Origin: Rosa chinensis
Taxonomy: Eukaryota; Streptophyta; Magnoliopsida; Rosales; Rosaceae
Assembly (NCBI RefSeq): GCF_002994745.2
Contig: NC_037090.1
Location: forward strand, 31,478,501-31,542,500
DNA length: 64,000 nucleotides
Direction of reading: 5' to 3'
This document shows, piece after piece, positions 11,640 to 23,544 of the stretch (position 1 is the stretch's first letter; every line of letters begins with the position of its first letter). A model generated the notes under the pieces. That model saw nothing but the letters and a program-made list of their open reading frames with translations. It had not been told where the DNA came from and made no database searches. The translations under genes and the position numbers were made by a program.

Positions 11640-11895
11640 ACAAGAAACATGACTCTTGGTTGTTGCGTTTAGGAAATGTCAATCAATTAAACATTGCACT
11701 AACAGAAGCTTTCGATCAGCTCGCATTTGCCACATTCACAGGGAGCGTAATGTGGTCGCAGAGCAAAAAAACAGTGTTCATAATGCTGCTGGTCTTTGCA
11801 CTTTACATGAGCGTCCTGTACTGGTAACTGAAGCTCTTCTGGATGACATCATGGGAATTTCTAGACTGCGTAGGGAAATATGCTGTGAACAGTAG
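11640..11895 (+). pseudogene. LINE-type RNase H domain fragment, C-terminal part
   Basis: In one frame the product contains RICHIHRERNVVAEQ, matching the C-terminal HxxREGNxVAD signature of LINE RNase H domains. It is followed by NAAGLCTLHERPVL, LLDDIMGISRLRREICC and a stop. The Asp expected after VA is Glu here. It probably belongs to the same remnant as 10270-10640. Confidence 0.5.
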
Positions 11896-12617
11896 GGTTA
11901 CAACAAGCATCCATGACTGGACCGTAGAAAGGTCCACACAGCGTCTTCAACATTGACCCTAGTTTAAAACTCGGTGACTGAAGCTCTTGTTGTTTGTTAG
12001 ACGAAGTGAAAATTGGCTACAGCATGATAGACCTTTCAAGGCACATGGACAATAAAAGGATGTTTTCCATTTCTTGTAAGAAAACTTGGCAGCGTAAGCT
12101 ATAAAATGAGTCCATTTCTCTTTTTACCTTCTCTGTCAATGCCATACGACGACAACACTATAGTTGTGCAACTCGGTCAAAAACTCCTTTCCTATTTTCC
12201 CACCAATCCAGACCATTTCAGCTGTTGCCATCCACAATCTCAACCGTGTAATCTACAACCGAAAGCAACAGCGCTTCCAGAAAAAGGAGAAGCAGATCGT
12301 ATTTACAACTAAAAACTCATTGAGCATAAATATGCTTCATACCATTTGTCATAACTACTTGACCACATTACAAAAGTATATCCACCGGTCAGTCATTTCT
12401 CTTCTAGCATCCTCAAAGAACAGTCTGGTATATTAACATTCAAGTTCAGACAGTCACTAACTTAAAAGCAAAATGCTCGAGGGGTTTGGGCTCCACATGT
12501 AAAGTTAAAATAGGTCTCACTGGTTTGGTAGTTGGAATGGATTTTCAGGCATCAGCTTGTAAACACTATACAAAGTCTAAATATTCTGGTGCTAGTCTAA
12601 AGTGAAGTAAGGCCCTT
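11896..12617. other. Spacer and probable 3' UTR of the DYAD-like gene
   Basis: No coding sequence is recognised. The part nearest 12617 is downstream of the DYAD-like stop codon on the minus strand and probably holds its 3' UTR. I did not find one clear polyadenylation signal. Confidence 0.4.
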
Positions 12618-14596
12618 CTAGAACTTGTAACATGGATAATAGTCCATAATCAGATTCCCATCTTCTGCCAGCTGAAGGGCTGGAGTAGATACTTTTGATG
12701 TTTGCTTGATGGCACTCACAGAATTTGATAACTCAGTCATTTTCTGCTCCATTTGAGATTTCCAGCTAAACAACTCCTGAAACATTTCCTGTCAAGAAAG
12801 GAGCTTTTCAGTGGGGATATATAAAGTTATCCAATAAAACTTGGGATTCAGCAGTGTATGCCAGATACGCAAATCAAACTTGCACATTTATTGTAAACAT
12901 CACCTGAAACAAATGCAGGTTATCAACATCTGACTTCGAACTTGCAGTAGCAGAAGAATTAGGAGTCACATTAGCTTGATGTTCAGTCTGCTTCTCCCAT
13001 TCCAGCCCAGGCACATCTCTCGTCCTGGTAGCAGAGTGAGAGCACATTTCAGCTTTATGATAATAAGGTATCAGTTGTGTTTTACCTTGTCTATTTCATT
13101 ACCTCTCCAATTCAACCATTTCCTTCGCTGTGAAAATAGGGTCCTGTGTTGAGCTATCACCAGTCTTTGATCCATCTGGTGGAGCTGACTGGGGATCTTG
13201 GATTATAACTTCCTCTTCATTGTTCACTGGAGTGGTATTCTCAAACCAAGGTACAAGTTCATTTCCCTGGAAATTATCCACATTGCCGCTCTCCAACCAA
13301 TCTTCCCATCGCTCAGAAGCTAAAAGGTTGGTAGCAGTGTATTGCTTTTCTACTTGCATATCACCCATGACATTTGTAAATTCCACCAGCTGTTGCTCAA
13401 CAGAAGCTTTCCATGTCATGAACTCACCCAACTTGTCCTGTAACAAAAAAAAAGTTTTCAATTAAGCCAATTTAACACCCACTCACATATTCTTCCCATC
13501 CAATATAGAGTTCAGAGGCAAAAACATATCAAAGATTTATTAACTTAAAAAAAAAAAAAAATTACTAGACTTTGAATAAGAGATTATAATTTATTGTTGA
13601 CATACCTGCATACCCTTCCAAGAACCTAAAGCAAGTTTCAACCTTTCCTCAGTTTGAGCTTTCCATTTCACCAAATCCTCCAGCATATTGGTTTGATCTT
13701 TCTCTTGCTTCTTGGATACCAGCAGCTCCTGCATATCACTTTTAACACAAGCAAAAAAAAAAAAAAAAAAAGTACATATACATTAGACATGCGTTTCATG
13801 ATTCTCATATTTGTTTATGAAGTATATATCCACCTTTTCATTTTATCCACTTCTGCCTTGAGTAGCCTCAGTTCTCCAGAAGAATCATAATGCTCAGAGG
13901 CACCACAACCTGGTGGAAACCAATAAGGATGATGCCCAGCCTCTTTCCGAATGTCAGCCAGTTCCGCACTCTCCAACCAATATTCCATTATTCCATTGTG
14001 GTTGAACCACCGCCGAAACCGCTTGCTCCCACATGGTGTAACTGTGCCATCAATGTGCTTCAGTAGGTGGTCAATCAGTCCAGTGTCACCAATTTTTCCT
14101 CGAGCTGTCAATCTCAGATCTGTCCTGCTAACTGGGTTGGCAAAAGTTGCCTCTTTAGCCTCCAAAACATCCAACAGACTTTGCTCTGCTTTCTTATACC
14201 TGCACATATACTTGATTTGTCAGCATATCAGAAAACACTACTAGCCGAGACAAGAACAAATTGTTTTTACAGCTTTTACCTCTCAACATTCCATCTTCCT
14301 CCTCTGATCTCATTTCTCTCCATTGGCCTAAACCCATGCTGCCTTTTCTTAGCACGCAATGCTGCCTGCACATCTTTAGATCTGCGGTCAAGGCACTTCC
14401 TCCTTTTGGGTTCTGGCATCTCTAGAGGTTCAGTTTTCACAGCTCTTAAAACTTCATCTTTTGAATCCTCTACCACAGCTCTTAAAACTTCATCTTTGGA
14501 ATCTTCTACCTCTTCTTCCTTAGTGATGCTGGATGCAACTTGAGGATTATGTTCTTTAAGGAACACTACTCTCCGACGAACACCCCACTGTGCCAT
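12618..14596 (-). CDS. DYAD-like: DYAD/SWI1/AMEIOTIC1-like protein
   Basis: Six coding exons can be joined without frame loss: 14596-14280, 14199-13834, 13738-13606, 13437-13103, 13024-12904 and 12788-12618. Each has GT/AG introns and together they give 480 residues. Residues about 100-228 carry the family's conserved block: RWNVERYKKAEQSLLDVLE, IGDTGLIDHLLKH (142-154), FRRWF, EYWLESAELADIRKEAG and the YWFPPG motif, then a coiled coil starting SDMQELLVSKKQEKD. DYAD/SWI1/AM1 proteins act in the nucleus in early meiosis, in sister-chromatid cohesion and meiotic entry. The N-terminal part is acidic with a basic PKRRK patch. The C-terminal half repeats a W-K-[AS] coiled-coil motif three times (near 253, 281 and 433) and has a second WLES motif (319-322). 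It is shorter than Arabidopsis DYAD, so a DYAD-like paralogue is possible. It is the only intact host gene in the window. Confidence 0.85.
14438..14509. repeat. 36-bp in-frame tandem duplication in the DYAD-like gene
   Basis: Two adjacent 36-bp units begin at 14438 and 14474, both starting cacagctcttaaaacttcat. They duplicate the twelve-residue segment ending SKDEVLRAV in the acidic N-terminal region. The reading frame is kept. Confidence 0.9.
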
Positions 14597-15709
14597 CCAG
14601 GTTAGTTAACTGAAACCGGCAGAATCTTTTTATGCTTCCCCAGTCACCCACAACTTCAGTGCATGAGAAAGCAGATGCAAAGAGAAAGAAAATTCAGAAA
14701 CTTGAAAACTCCAATCAAATTTCAAAATCAATGTCCTAACCATGAATCCACTCACTATTCAACTGCATCTAGGCAAATAATTAGGCAATCAGTCTATGTA
14801 ATTGATCTCATAACCTAAACCTTCATTTACAACTCCAAAATATGATACATTTTTTTTGTTATGGAATAGGATGGGGAAGCCACCGAATTACTACATTTAG
14901 CTCAGTGCACCTGAATTTGAATAGTTGCCAACAATTTGCCTATAGTTTAGGACATGCTTTTGTCAAACCACCAATGATACAGTCATAATCATATTGAAGA
15001 ACAAAGTTTATTTCATTAGTCCAAAGACATACATTTCTTGACTAAAGTCTTAAGCTCAATGGCTTTCATTGTTGACGAACACTAGCCCTATCAAACAAGA
15101 CCAATCGAATTGCCAGTGACATTCATCAATTCTAATATTCTACACAAACCAAACACCGAAAACAAATCATTCAATGAAACAGACTACTCATCACTAGTTT
15201 CTGCCAACACAATAACCACACTAGCCTTAGACAACACCTATTTTTTGGGTAATCCACGACAGTTTTCAGCTTGCTCTTTTCTCAGCCGAGATTCAGTCAT
15301 ATAAATTTTCATAAACACAGAAAAATCCTTTCTTTTTTTCTTTTTTTTTCGGAACATAAGACAGACAATTTCATAGAAGCACTTTCTTAAATTCCGCTAA
15401 TTTCTCTACGTTATTGTTTTTGTTTTCTCGTTTTCGACACACAAAACAACACAGGGACTCGACCTTTGAGTATCGACAACGTTACCAAACGCAACATGGG
15501 GTTAAATCACACCCACATTTCCAAAATTTCAGGCATCTCTTATTCTCGGAAAGCCAAACCGGCACCGTTTAGACCGGTGAGAGCATCAACAGACAGAGAA
15601 CCCAAACAAACATAACGAAATTGGGGTTTTTTTTTTAAGCAAACGACCGATCAAAATTCGTAGACGAAACGAAAAGACATAAACAAGAAGCGGATGGTTT
15701 TCGTTTACC

Positions 15710-15830
15710 TGGTGAGTTTGGTCGGAGCAGAAATCGGAGGAGACGGAGTTGAGATGAAGCGAGTGAGAGTGACAGAGTCTCAGTCTGAGGTCACCGAAAA
15801 GAAAATGGAATTATGGAAATCCTCTCTGTC
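15710..15830 (-). other. Probable 5' UTR exon of the DYAD-like gene
   Basis: On the minus strand a donor reading caccag/gtaaac lies at about 15709. An acceptor (ccggtttcag) lies at about 14610, thirteen bases before the ATG at 14596. This gives a leader intron of about 1.1 kb. The outer limit of the exon is a guess based on the promoter-like motifs just beyond it. Confidence 0.45.
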
Positions 15831-15838
15831 TCTCCCCT

Positions 15839-15856
15839 AAAACCCTAACCGCCAAA
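15839..15856 (-). promoter_or_regulatory. Telo-box plus E2F-like site at the DYAD-like promoter
   Basis: The plus strand reads aaaaccctaa (telo-box core AAACCCTAA) followed by ccgccaaa. The minus-strand reading of the latter is TTTGGCGG, which fits the E2F consensus TTTSSCGS. The pair lies just upstream of the likely transcription start of a meiotic or cell-cycle gene. Motif matches this short can arise by chance. Confidence 0.4.
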
Positions 15857-15859
15857 TTC

Positions 15860-17120
15860 CATTCTATTTGGTTTTGTTTTTTAGCTTTTTACCCCTAAAC
15901 CCATTCTCATCCAAGGCCCTACTCATTCATTAGTCATTACTGACCTTGGTCTCTCTTTCCTATAATAACTTGAGGTGGAGGATAGAGTTGCAAAAAGAAT
16001 TTGGGTCTAAAACGCTATTAGTTCTCAAAAATAAATAAGCTGAAAAATCGATACCTAATTTCTTCTTCAAAATTAAAGGGTTGCTTCATAGAGAGGGGGT
16101 TGTACATTATTCTCATTGGTGGAATTAGCGGCGACGGACCACAACAGTCACTTGGAGGGTGTTACAACAAACCTCAAATTCTATAAAACCCGATAACACT
16201 CTCATATTTGAATTGAAGCGTAACTTTCACTTCTAAAGATAACTCAAAGTCAAAACGCGAGTATAGTGCTTTAGTGAGGAAATTAGTGAAAAATATCAAA
16301 TTCACGACTCTTTATATATTTAGATAGCCAAAAAATTTTATATATTTTTTATGAGAGGAGGTGAGAATATTAAAGGCAGGATTTCACATAATGTCACACC
16401 ATCATTAGGGAAAAACAATAAGATGCATCATCTAAGTAACTTCACATATTCTCTACAAGCCGTGAATGTGTGGGAGTACTACTCCCAAAGTATTGAACTC
16501 TGATTTTGTGTGCAACATAGCTTTGGACAAGAGGTCTTTGTTGGATGCATAGGGTGGTTCTGAGTTCAGTATGTATAGAAAGTTGCCTTTCCGAAGACAT
16601 GTCTTGAACACTACCATATACCATACCGTGATGTGGTTATACGCCAATGGTTAACAGATGACCACAGCGTTATATTTTCACCTTGAAATATTTTGAATAG
16701 CTGGCTTGTGGTATGGTATTCATCTGTTATGTGTCATCAAGAGTGACAAGTTAAGACAAGACAGCTTCAGATAGTGCGTGGTAGTAATCGATCGATGCTA
16801 GACAAAGTTTGAAGAACCAGGCATCATAGCTTCTCCGCAAGTGTCTCCTAGAACATGTGGCACAAGTTTTCCTTATCATATCCTTTGCCCGTTGTTGCTA
16901 ATATGAAACCATCATCATGGCGAAAGGTATCCAAATGGCTTGTAGAATTCTGCTTGTCAATGGCCCGGCGCATGCAATGAATAACGGTTTTGTTGTTGGA
17001 GCAGGGGATTGAGTCTCCTCTTGTTGGATTCTCTCTTCTAGTTGCTGCATTCATTGTAGGAGCAATATGGTGGCATTGACCGTTTGTTGGGGTTGCCCGT
17101 AGCTGAAAGATTATTGTTTT
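15860..17120. other. Intergenic sequence upstream of the DYAD-like gene
   Basis: No coding sequence is recognised. Short open frames near 16440-17054 on the minus strand (one containing HLDTFRHDDGFILATTGKGY) did not match a family I know. Confidence 0.4.
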
Positions 17121-17252
17121 AAAAAAAAAAAAAATTTAATTTGTATTCCTAGAGGATCAAATTATTTCACTCTCACCCCCATGTGACTCGAACCCATAAC
17201 TTGGATTTTAGGTAGTGGGTGCTCTAACCACTGAGCTAACACCACTTAGTCA
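17121..17252 (-). mobile_element. tRNA-derived SINE with T-rich tail
   Basis: On the minus strand the unit reads gtggtgttagctcagtgg (A box) and, about 40 bases on, atgggttcgagtcaca (B box). It then has a short non-tRNA body ending in a run of T. A-box to B-box spacing and the TTAGCTCAGTGG wording are those of tRNAs, but the rest cannot fold as one. I could not define a target duplication because both flanks are A-rich. Confidence 0.65.
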
Positions 17253-17332
17253 AAAAAAAGCAGAGCCAGAGTAGTGGGTTATTTGGATCTTAGGTAGTGG
17301 GTTAATGCCAGAGCATGTCATTTATTTGTAGG

Positions 17333-17844
17333 GGTGGGAATTTTGTACCGAAAATGCGGTTAACGACCCGAACTGCACCGAAAAAACGGTTCGGCAACCG
17401 CACCGAACTAAAACTGTGTCGTTTTATGATCACACCACACCGAACTGTATAAAAGCGGTTCGGTTGCGGTTTCGGGTCATAAACCGCCCGATTTAAACCG
17501 ACCCACACCGAATTTATTTTAATTATATTTTATTTATCTTATTATTTCTCTATTGATGGAAAAGTTGGTCTTCAATATATAAGAAATCCATTTTTGATTA
17601 GGTTTTCAGTTTGTAACAAGTTGTTATGGTCTTTCTGCAAGTTACTTGATATTTGGGTGACATTTGCTGATTTGTGTGGACTCTAAATGCATTCAAAATT
17701 TATTTATGCCTTATTGAAATTGTTAGGTAAAAATAAGCCTGATTTTGGCCCTCTCTTTCTAGTTGAAATTAATAAATCGCTTCAAATTGAAACTGACCCA
17801 CACCGCACCAAAAAATGGTGTAACTGAAATAATCTGTTCAGCCA
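17333..17844. mobile_element. Possible hAT-type element remnant
   Basis: It starts with TAGGGGTGGGAATTTTG, like the TIR of many plant hAT elements. Repeats of accgaac and cggttcgg follow. No matching right end is present, because the region runs into the truncated LTR at 17845. The call is weak. Confidence 0.3.
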
Positions 17845-19744
17845 TTTTGTAGCAGTCGGCTTCAATCACCGATTTCTTTCAATTCCGGCCACCTCCGGCT
17901 ACAAAACCGGGCATTCTAGAAAGCCCACTCCTCATAGACGAATTCCTCCAAGTTTAACGATCCAATTTGAGGTGTGGGAGGAGAATCGACGAATTGAAGT
18001 TTTCACTGTTCATTTTGGTGTTCTTCGGATTTTGCTCTGATTCCGGCAATTCCAGGTATAATTAGGCTTAGGTGTAGTTGAGAAAAATGTTTGGACTGTT
18101 GAGATGTGTTTGTTGATAAAATTTGGTGACTTGTGGTGGAGTTGCCGGCGGCGCCCAAGCTTTGCCACTGTGGGTGGCACGTGGAGGAGCGTAGGGCGGA
18201 GTTTGGTTTCGGTTTTTAGCTAATTAAATGGTATTTGAGTTGTAGAAGCTGTAATTGTGATTTTGGTGTAGTTTGGATGGAATCTGATGTGGATTGAAGG
18301 AGTTGGGTTTAAAGGAGGAGTTTAGATTTTCAATATCTAATTATCGTAAATTTAAATTCCCGTCCTGTAATTATATTTTTACGAGTGTTATTAGTACAGG
18401 ATGAGACGAGTCTCCATACGAGGAGAATACCGATCGACGACAGGACTAGCCTAATACTGTGAGTGGACTTTTGTTTTAAATTGTGATGCATGCAATTATT
18501 TTCCGAAGTGATGAGTGATTGCTTTATTTATTTATCATGTTTCTTATCGAGCATAATATTTTACTTTGGATCATAATTTTGTCATTGTTTCCGTATGGAT
18601 TTCGAATATGAAATTGTTATGCTCGGATTTGGATTTTTGAATTGTTTTCAGATACATGATTTGGTTTTGGGAGATTAAATATTGATTTATATGATTTTCA
18701 CTGATTTATAGTTATCTATTATCGCTTGGCTTTTTATTATGAATTTGAGAATATTTTGGCTTGCGGGGCCACGTCATTGGAGTATGCTTATTTTTCTCGT
18801 GAGAAATGTGGGAAAGCCTTATGGATTTATTGGTTTTCGAATGTTTTTCCTCACCATACTCGGGTCATTCTGTTAGTGTCTCCTCCTCACTTACTTTGTG
18901 TTTGTGAGTGGCAGTTGAGGTGATTTATTCTCCTCCTCACGTGAGTGGTAGTCGAGATTATTAGTTCTCCTCCTCACATAATTTATGGGTGAGTGGCAGT
19001 CGAGGGTAGAGCCTAAGGGCTTCTTTACCCGTATGGTGAAATCTCTTCCCCATATTATTTATTTATTTACTTTAGCCAGCGGGGCTAAATCATTTCCTTT
19101 CTTACGCTCTTTTGAAGTTAAGGAATTAATAACTTTTTTCTAATCTTGCATGCATCTGAATTTCAGTTAAAGTTAAATGTGGGAAAGCATAAAGTCCATT
19201 TTCTTTACGATTATTTATTTTTGTTCACTCATGCTAATGTTTTAAATGCTTTTCCCCTGGCCCTTCGGTTTCAAATGCTCAGTTCACAGTGTTGCTGCTC
19301 TGCACATTAGGAGTGAGCCATAGTGACCGCACCTGCTTACGTCATCTCGTATAGTAGGTTACCTGTTTAACCTACTGAACTTTATATAAATCTTTGTTGT
19401 AGATTGCTCTGATTACTAATTTTGACCCAGACTTGTAATGAATTATATTTGAGGTCCATGACTTAACTTTGGTGAATTGTTGTATTTTAATTATGGAGCT
19501 TCGTTGGACTTTAAGTATTTGAAATACTATTATTATCTTTGAGTTTGAGTTGGTTGGAATATGGGAGTAGGGTGGCTCCAGGTGGATACGGTTGGGTTAT
19601 TAGAAGTGTATTTGGTTTCTTACAGGTTTGGGTTGCCTACTTTTAGGGGAGGTTCTACCTAAATTTTAGGTAAATTCTTCTTTAAAAGTAGGTCTCGCAG
19701 GGCCACTTCAGATTTCAAGGTGAAATCCGGGGCGAGCCTTGTCA
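17845..19744 (+). mobile_element. 5'-truncated LTR, family shared with 19953-22474 and 57202-59607 (copy A)
   Basis: It aligns by eye with the last 1.9 kb of the complete LTR at 57202-59607: cttcaatcaccg/attccggccac, the atctaattatcgtaaatttaaattcc segment, acaggatgaga, three ctcctcctcac...gagtggcagtcgagg units, and the end ggccacttcagatttca...ggggcgagccttgtca. The first roughly 500 bases of the LTR are missing. It abuts an Athila-like gag remnant and points toward copy B, so the two form a tail-to-tail inverted repeat. No coding content. Confidence 0.75.
18872..19006 (+). repeat. Internal CTCCTCCTCAC-type repeats of the LTR family
   Basis: There are three degenerate units of about 50-60 bp containing tctcctcctcac and gtgagtggcagtcgagg. 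The same array appears inverted at about 20410-20590 and forward at about 58698-58830 in the other family members, so it is an LTR feature and not a CRISPR array. Confidence 0.7.
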
Positions 19745-19947
19745 GGAAAGGCCTTCAACTTAAGGATATTCTCATTAGCTCCTTGTGGGATCATGCTTGT
19801 ACAGACGAATTGGAACTCTTGGAGATGCTCGTTAGAGTCCTCCACAGTAAGGCCATGAAACACAGGGAGACTATGCAATAGTCCACTCTTAAGCTCAAAG
19901 TCCGCAAACCTCCCTTCAGCAGCATCAGGGTACACAATACTTGTAGG
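19745..19947 (-). pseudogene. Athila-like gag fragment, central part
   Basis: The minus-strand product reads YPDAAEGRFADFELK, then GLLHSLPVFHGL, EDSNEHLQEFQFVC, IPQGANENILKLKAFP. The FELK..LLHxLPxFHGLxxEDxxxHLxEF pattern is diagnostic of Athila-type gypsy Gag proteins, which coat the element RNA. It is the continuation of the fragment at 22475-22732, separated from it by the solo LTR, and the frame matches once the 5-bp duplication is discounted. Its other end is cut by LTR copy A in the AFP motif. Confidence 0.75.
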
Positions 19948-19952
19948 AATTC

Positions 19953-22474
19953 AGACAGGACCCGCCCCGGATTTCACCCCGAAATCCGGAGTGGCCCTGT
20001 GGGGCCCACCTTAGTGATAACTCTACCGAGAACTGGTCGAGTCACCCCTAAAGTGGACTACCCAAAACAGTAACCCACAATAGATCAAAGCCAAACAAAG
20101 AAGTGCGGAAGCTATTCGTCATCTATGCCTCGAACCACGTACGCACGACCTCAACTAATAACGCCTGCAAACTGGGCATTAGAAACCGAAAGGCCCAAGG
20201 GAAAGTAGATGAAAAACGTTAGCGTGAGTGGACAAAAATAAACAACTTAAACAAAAAAGATTTTATACTTTCCCACATTTATTTCTTTAAAACTCCCGAT
20301 GCATGCAATAATTAAGAAAAGACCGACTAGCCCCGCTAGTCAAGAACAACAACAAAAGAACATGGGGAAAATGGATTCACCATACGGGAATGGAGCCCCT
20401 TAGGCTCAACCTACCCTCGACTGCCACTCACACATAGATTGTGCGAGGAGGAGAACTAATAACCTCAACTTCCATTCACACATAGATTGTGTGAGGAGGA
20501 GAATATCACCTCGACTACCACCCACGTGAGGAGGAGAAAGCTACCTCACTGCCACTCACAAACACAAAGTAAGTGAGGAGGAGACCTATTCACATGACCC
20601 GCGTATGGTGAGGAAGAAGATCGTAGAAAGCCAATAAATCTGTATAGTTTCCCCACATATCTCACGAAATAATAATCCAAGTGTATAAAGACGTGACCCC
20701 GCACGCCGAGATCATCTCAAGTTCTAAAATAAGTAGGGTATAAAGAAGTATAAAGTTTTGCTTCCTCGAATTCTTATTTCGTAAATCTCTTAAAAAGCTC
20801 CAAGAGCTGAATATAAATATAAAATCAATAGTATAAGCAAATCCCATTTCCAATAATCTCTCAAAATCTCCAAGAAACAAACCAAATCCAAAATCATTAA
20901 TTAGGCATTCCCAATGCCAAAACGGAAGGTCAATAAATAAATGAGAAATCCAACTCCATCGAAACTCATCTCGAAAATCTTCCAGGAACTTAAATCGGCG
21001 ATTAGAAATATACTTAATTCCGGAAAATTACCTCGGAAATAAGTAATTCGTCAAATAATATTATAAATCATAACCAACCTTTGAAACTCAATGTTGAAAG
21101 TAAAACCACGAGATAAACCGAAATCAAATTCCGAAAATCAATTCATTTGCTCAAAATGTAATATGATTAATAACTAGAGCATTAATTTAAGAAATAAATG
21201 CATGCATCATTATTTAAAAACAAAAGTCCACTCACAGTACTATTGGGCGACCACGCAAACGAGTTCCTTCATCGAGCAATAGCTCGGTACGTCGTCCTGT
21301 ACACAATTATGTTTCCGTAAACGGCAATCCGATAAAATAAATACGAACCTAAACGAAACTCGAAAATCCCTATTTCCATTACTTCTCAAATTCCACCCAA
21401 ATCTCTTCCACAACACTACTTCCTCAATTTACATATTCCACAATGAAAACGAGGGAAATCCGACGGCCGGATTTCCCACAATTCCATCACAAAACTCCAA
21501 ACTTCGGAAATTCACAAACAATTCCAAACTCCTCCAAAATTCACCAAACTTCACATACAAGCTCTACAACAATATACAATTTAATGGGCTAAAAACTGAA
21601 ATTAAAACACTGCCATATAAGCCTCCACGCGCCACCAACAGTGGCAGCGCGTGGGCCCCACGCGCCGGCGGCCACCACCTCCGATGGCCACCAAAATTTA
21701 GCAGCACCATCATCTCATCATTCCAAACACGTTTCTCAACTACCACAACCCGAGAAAACCACTAGACCTAGGTCAACAATTAAGAAAACAGTAAACCCAG
21801 ATTTATGAACAGTACCGAGAATTTCAAACCTTCGATTCTTCCTCCACGCTGCAACTCGTGGCTTGAGGCTAGGGGGAAAATGATCCTTGCCAAAAACCGA
21901 ACCTTCGACGCCAGTTTCGTGGCCGGAGACGGCCGAAAACGGAAGATATCGACGTTGACCACTTCTGCTACAGTGAAACTTCAAGGACCCGATGCGTCAT
22001 TTTCCGGCCAAGTCGCCGTGAGTTACCGCCGTGGGGAGGTTGGGTAGGGGTAGAGGAGTCGACCGGTGCTGATTGTTCGCTCCCAGGTGGCCGGAAGAGG
22101 GAGATGGCCGGAGTTGCAGAGAGAGCCGAGGAGAGGAGGAAAAACGCGGGGGAGGAGGAGAGAGAGAAAAAAAAAGAAAAGTAACCTGCCAACAGTAAAA
22201 ATTCAAATATATACTACTTATCGTGAACAGTAACTTTAGTATTCCGCTTATAACTTTCGCATACGAGCTCCGATTTTTACGTACCACATATCCACGCGCT
22301 CGGTTTAACGTCCCCTACAACTTTCATGAAGAACATTTTCTCAAATTTTGACCCGAACAAAAAGTCAACTTTTAGGGCCACAAAAAGTACGGAAACGAAA
22401 GTAAAAGTGAAAGTAGTTGTCGTTTACTGTCCAAATGACTAGTAAACCGGTGGATTCAGGTTCGGGACGTTACA
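19953..22474 (-). mobile_element. Solo LTR inserted in the Athila-like gag (copy B)
   Basis: On the minus strand it begins TGTAACGTCCCGAACC and ends GGGCGGGTCCTGTCT, about 2.52 kb. The 5-bp target duplication is AATTC on the plus strand (19948-19952 and 22475-22479). Relatives end in TGTCA, so the last base has changed. No internal region of its own lies beside it, so it was probably left by recombination between two LTRs. It breaks the gag frame exactly after the GGI motif. Confidence 0.85.
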
Positions 22475-22732
22475 AATTCCTCCTTGGACCACGGATGAGG
22501 ATAGTTCCCTAATGGATTGATTGGCGTTTAAACCCATTTCCTTGTCTTCTTGTTCTTCCTCATAAAACTCTTGTGATGGGGGAGATGTTGATCCTTCAGA
22601 TTCCTCCTCTTGTGGTTCAACTTGCAAAGTTTGCAAAGGGCTTTTTGGAGGGTCCCAATAAGTCAGATTCTTAAGCCTTTTGATTCTTGCAGCGATCACA
22701 GAGAGTGGGGTATGACTATAAGGCTCGGTCAT
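22475..22732 (-). pseudogene. Athila-like gag fragment, N-terminal part
   Basis: The minus-strand frame opens at 22732 with MTEPYSHTPLSVIAARIKRL and continues through an acidic, Ser/Pro-rich stretch to NQSIRELSSSVVQGG, where the solo LTR interrupts it. The IREL motif near the start of the conserved part is typical of Athila/gypsy Gag. The apparent last residues of the open frame come from the LTR. It lies downstream of the primer-binding site at 45791-45809 once the nested insertion is discounted. Confidence 0.65.
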
Positions 22733-23539
22733 TCATAGAGGATCTGAAGGCAAGAATTAAATACAAATCAGTATTTATAATAAACCAAAGAATCACAAGA
22801 ATAATTAGAAGTATAATGTACAAAATTTTCACACAAAACACAAGTATAAAACGTCACAATTTTTTTTTACAAGTATAAAGTGTGAAACAAAACAATAACT
22901 TACACGTATAGAGTATTCACAAGTATTTCTTTTTCCTTTTACAATTTAATTTATTTTCAACACTTAGGTAAGGGAACAGAGAGTCTCGATGTGCAATGGG
23001 ACTGAAACAGTTATCCTTTTTCAAGACTATGTTTTATCCAATATAACTTAGTGTATCACAACATTTTCTTTTGTTATAAATATCATTGATATCGAATCTA
23101 ATTCCAAGCAGTAAATCAAGTGGACGTGCGGCCCAAGTATAGTCATCTAGACACAAAGTCCATTTTACATCATTTGGGCAACCTTACTGAAATGGCTAGG
23201 TAGGGGAGGGCGATCACGAGAGGCAGAATCCATTTTGGCATGAGCTACTCCCACATAGTAGTTTAGGCCCATTTGCAAGCACTTCTGGATCCAGAACCCT
23301 TCATGAATGTTGTCCCCTTCCTAGACACCATCCCACATAGGCTATACTTACTAAGATGAAAAAGGTCCTAAGTGTGAAGACAGCTCAACGAATGTTAATA
23401 AAGGCCACCCTCAACCTTAAAGGACCTGAACTAGGTACCAATAAAGGGTTTAGGCCAATATTAACAAACGCGACTTCACCTATTCCTCTCAATTTACAAC
23501 TTACAATTAAAATTCATGTTCAACAATATAAATAACATC
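22733..23539 (-). other. Untranslated leader of the Athila-like element
   Basis: This is non-coding sequence between the gag start and the insertion point of the nested element. It continues logically at 45777-45790. No frame of note. Confidence 0.5.
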
Positions 23540-23544
23540 CCAAG

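Noticed and set aside
16848..17054. 68-codon minus-strand frame with HLDTFRHDDGFILATTGKG
   Set aside because: It looked protein-like at first, but I could not link it to a family or to flanking element structure.
17180..17245. Possible tRNA gene
   Set aside because: A and B boxes are present but no acceptor stem or cloverleaf forms, so it was called a SINE.
18872..19006. Regular CTCCTCCTCAC spacing resembling a CRISPR array
   Set aside because: Units are degenerate, spacers repeat, the host is a eukaryote and the same array occurs in all three family LTRs.
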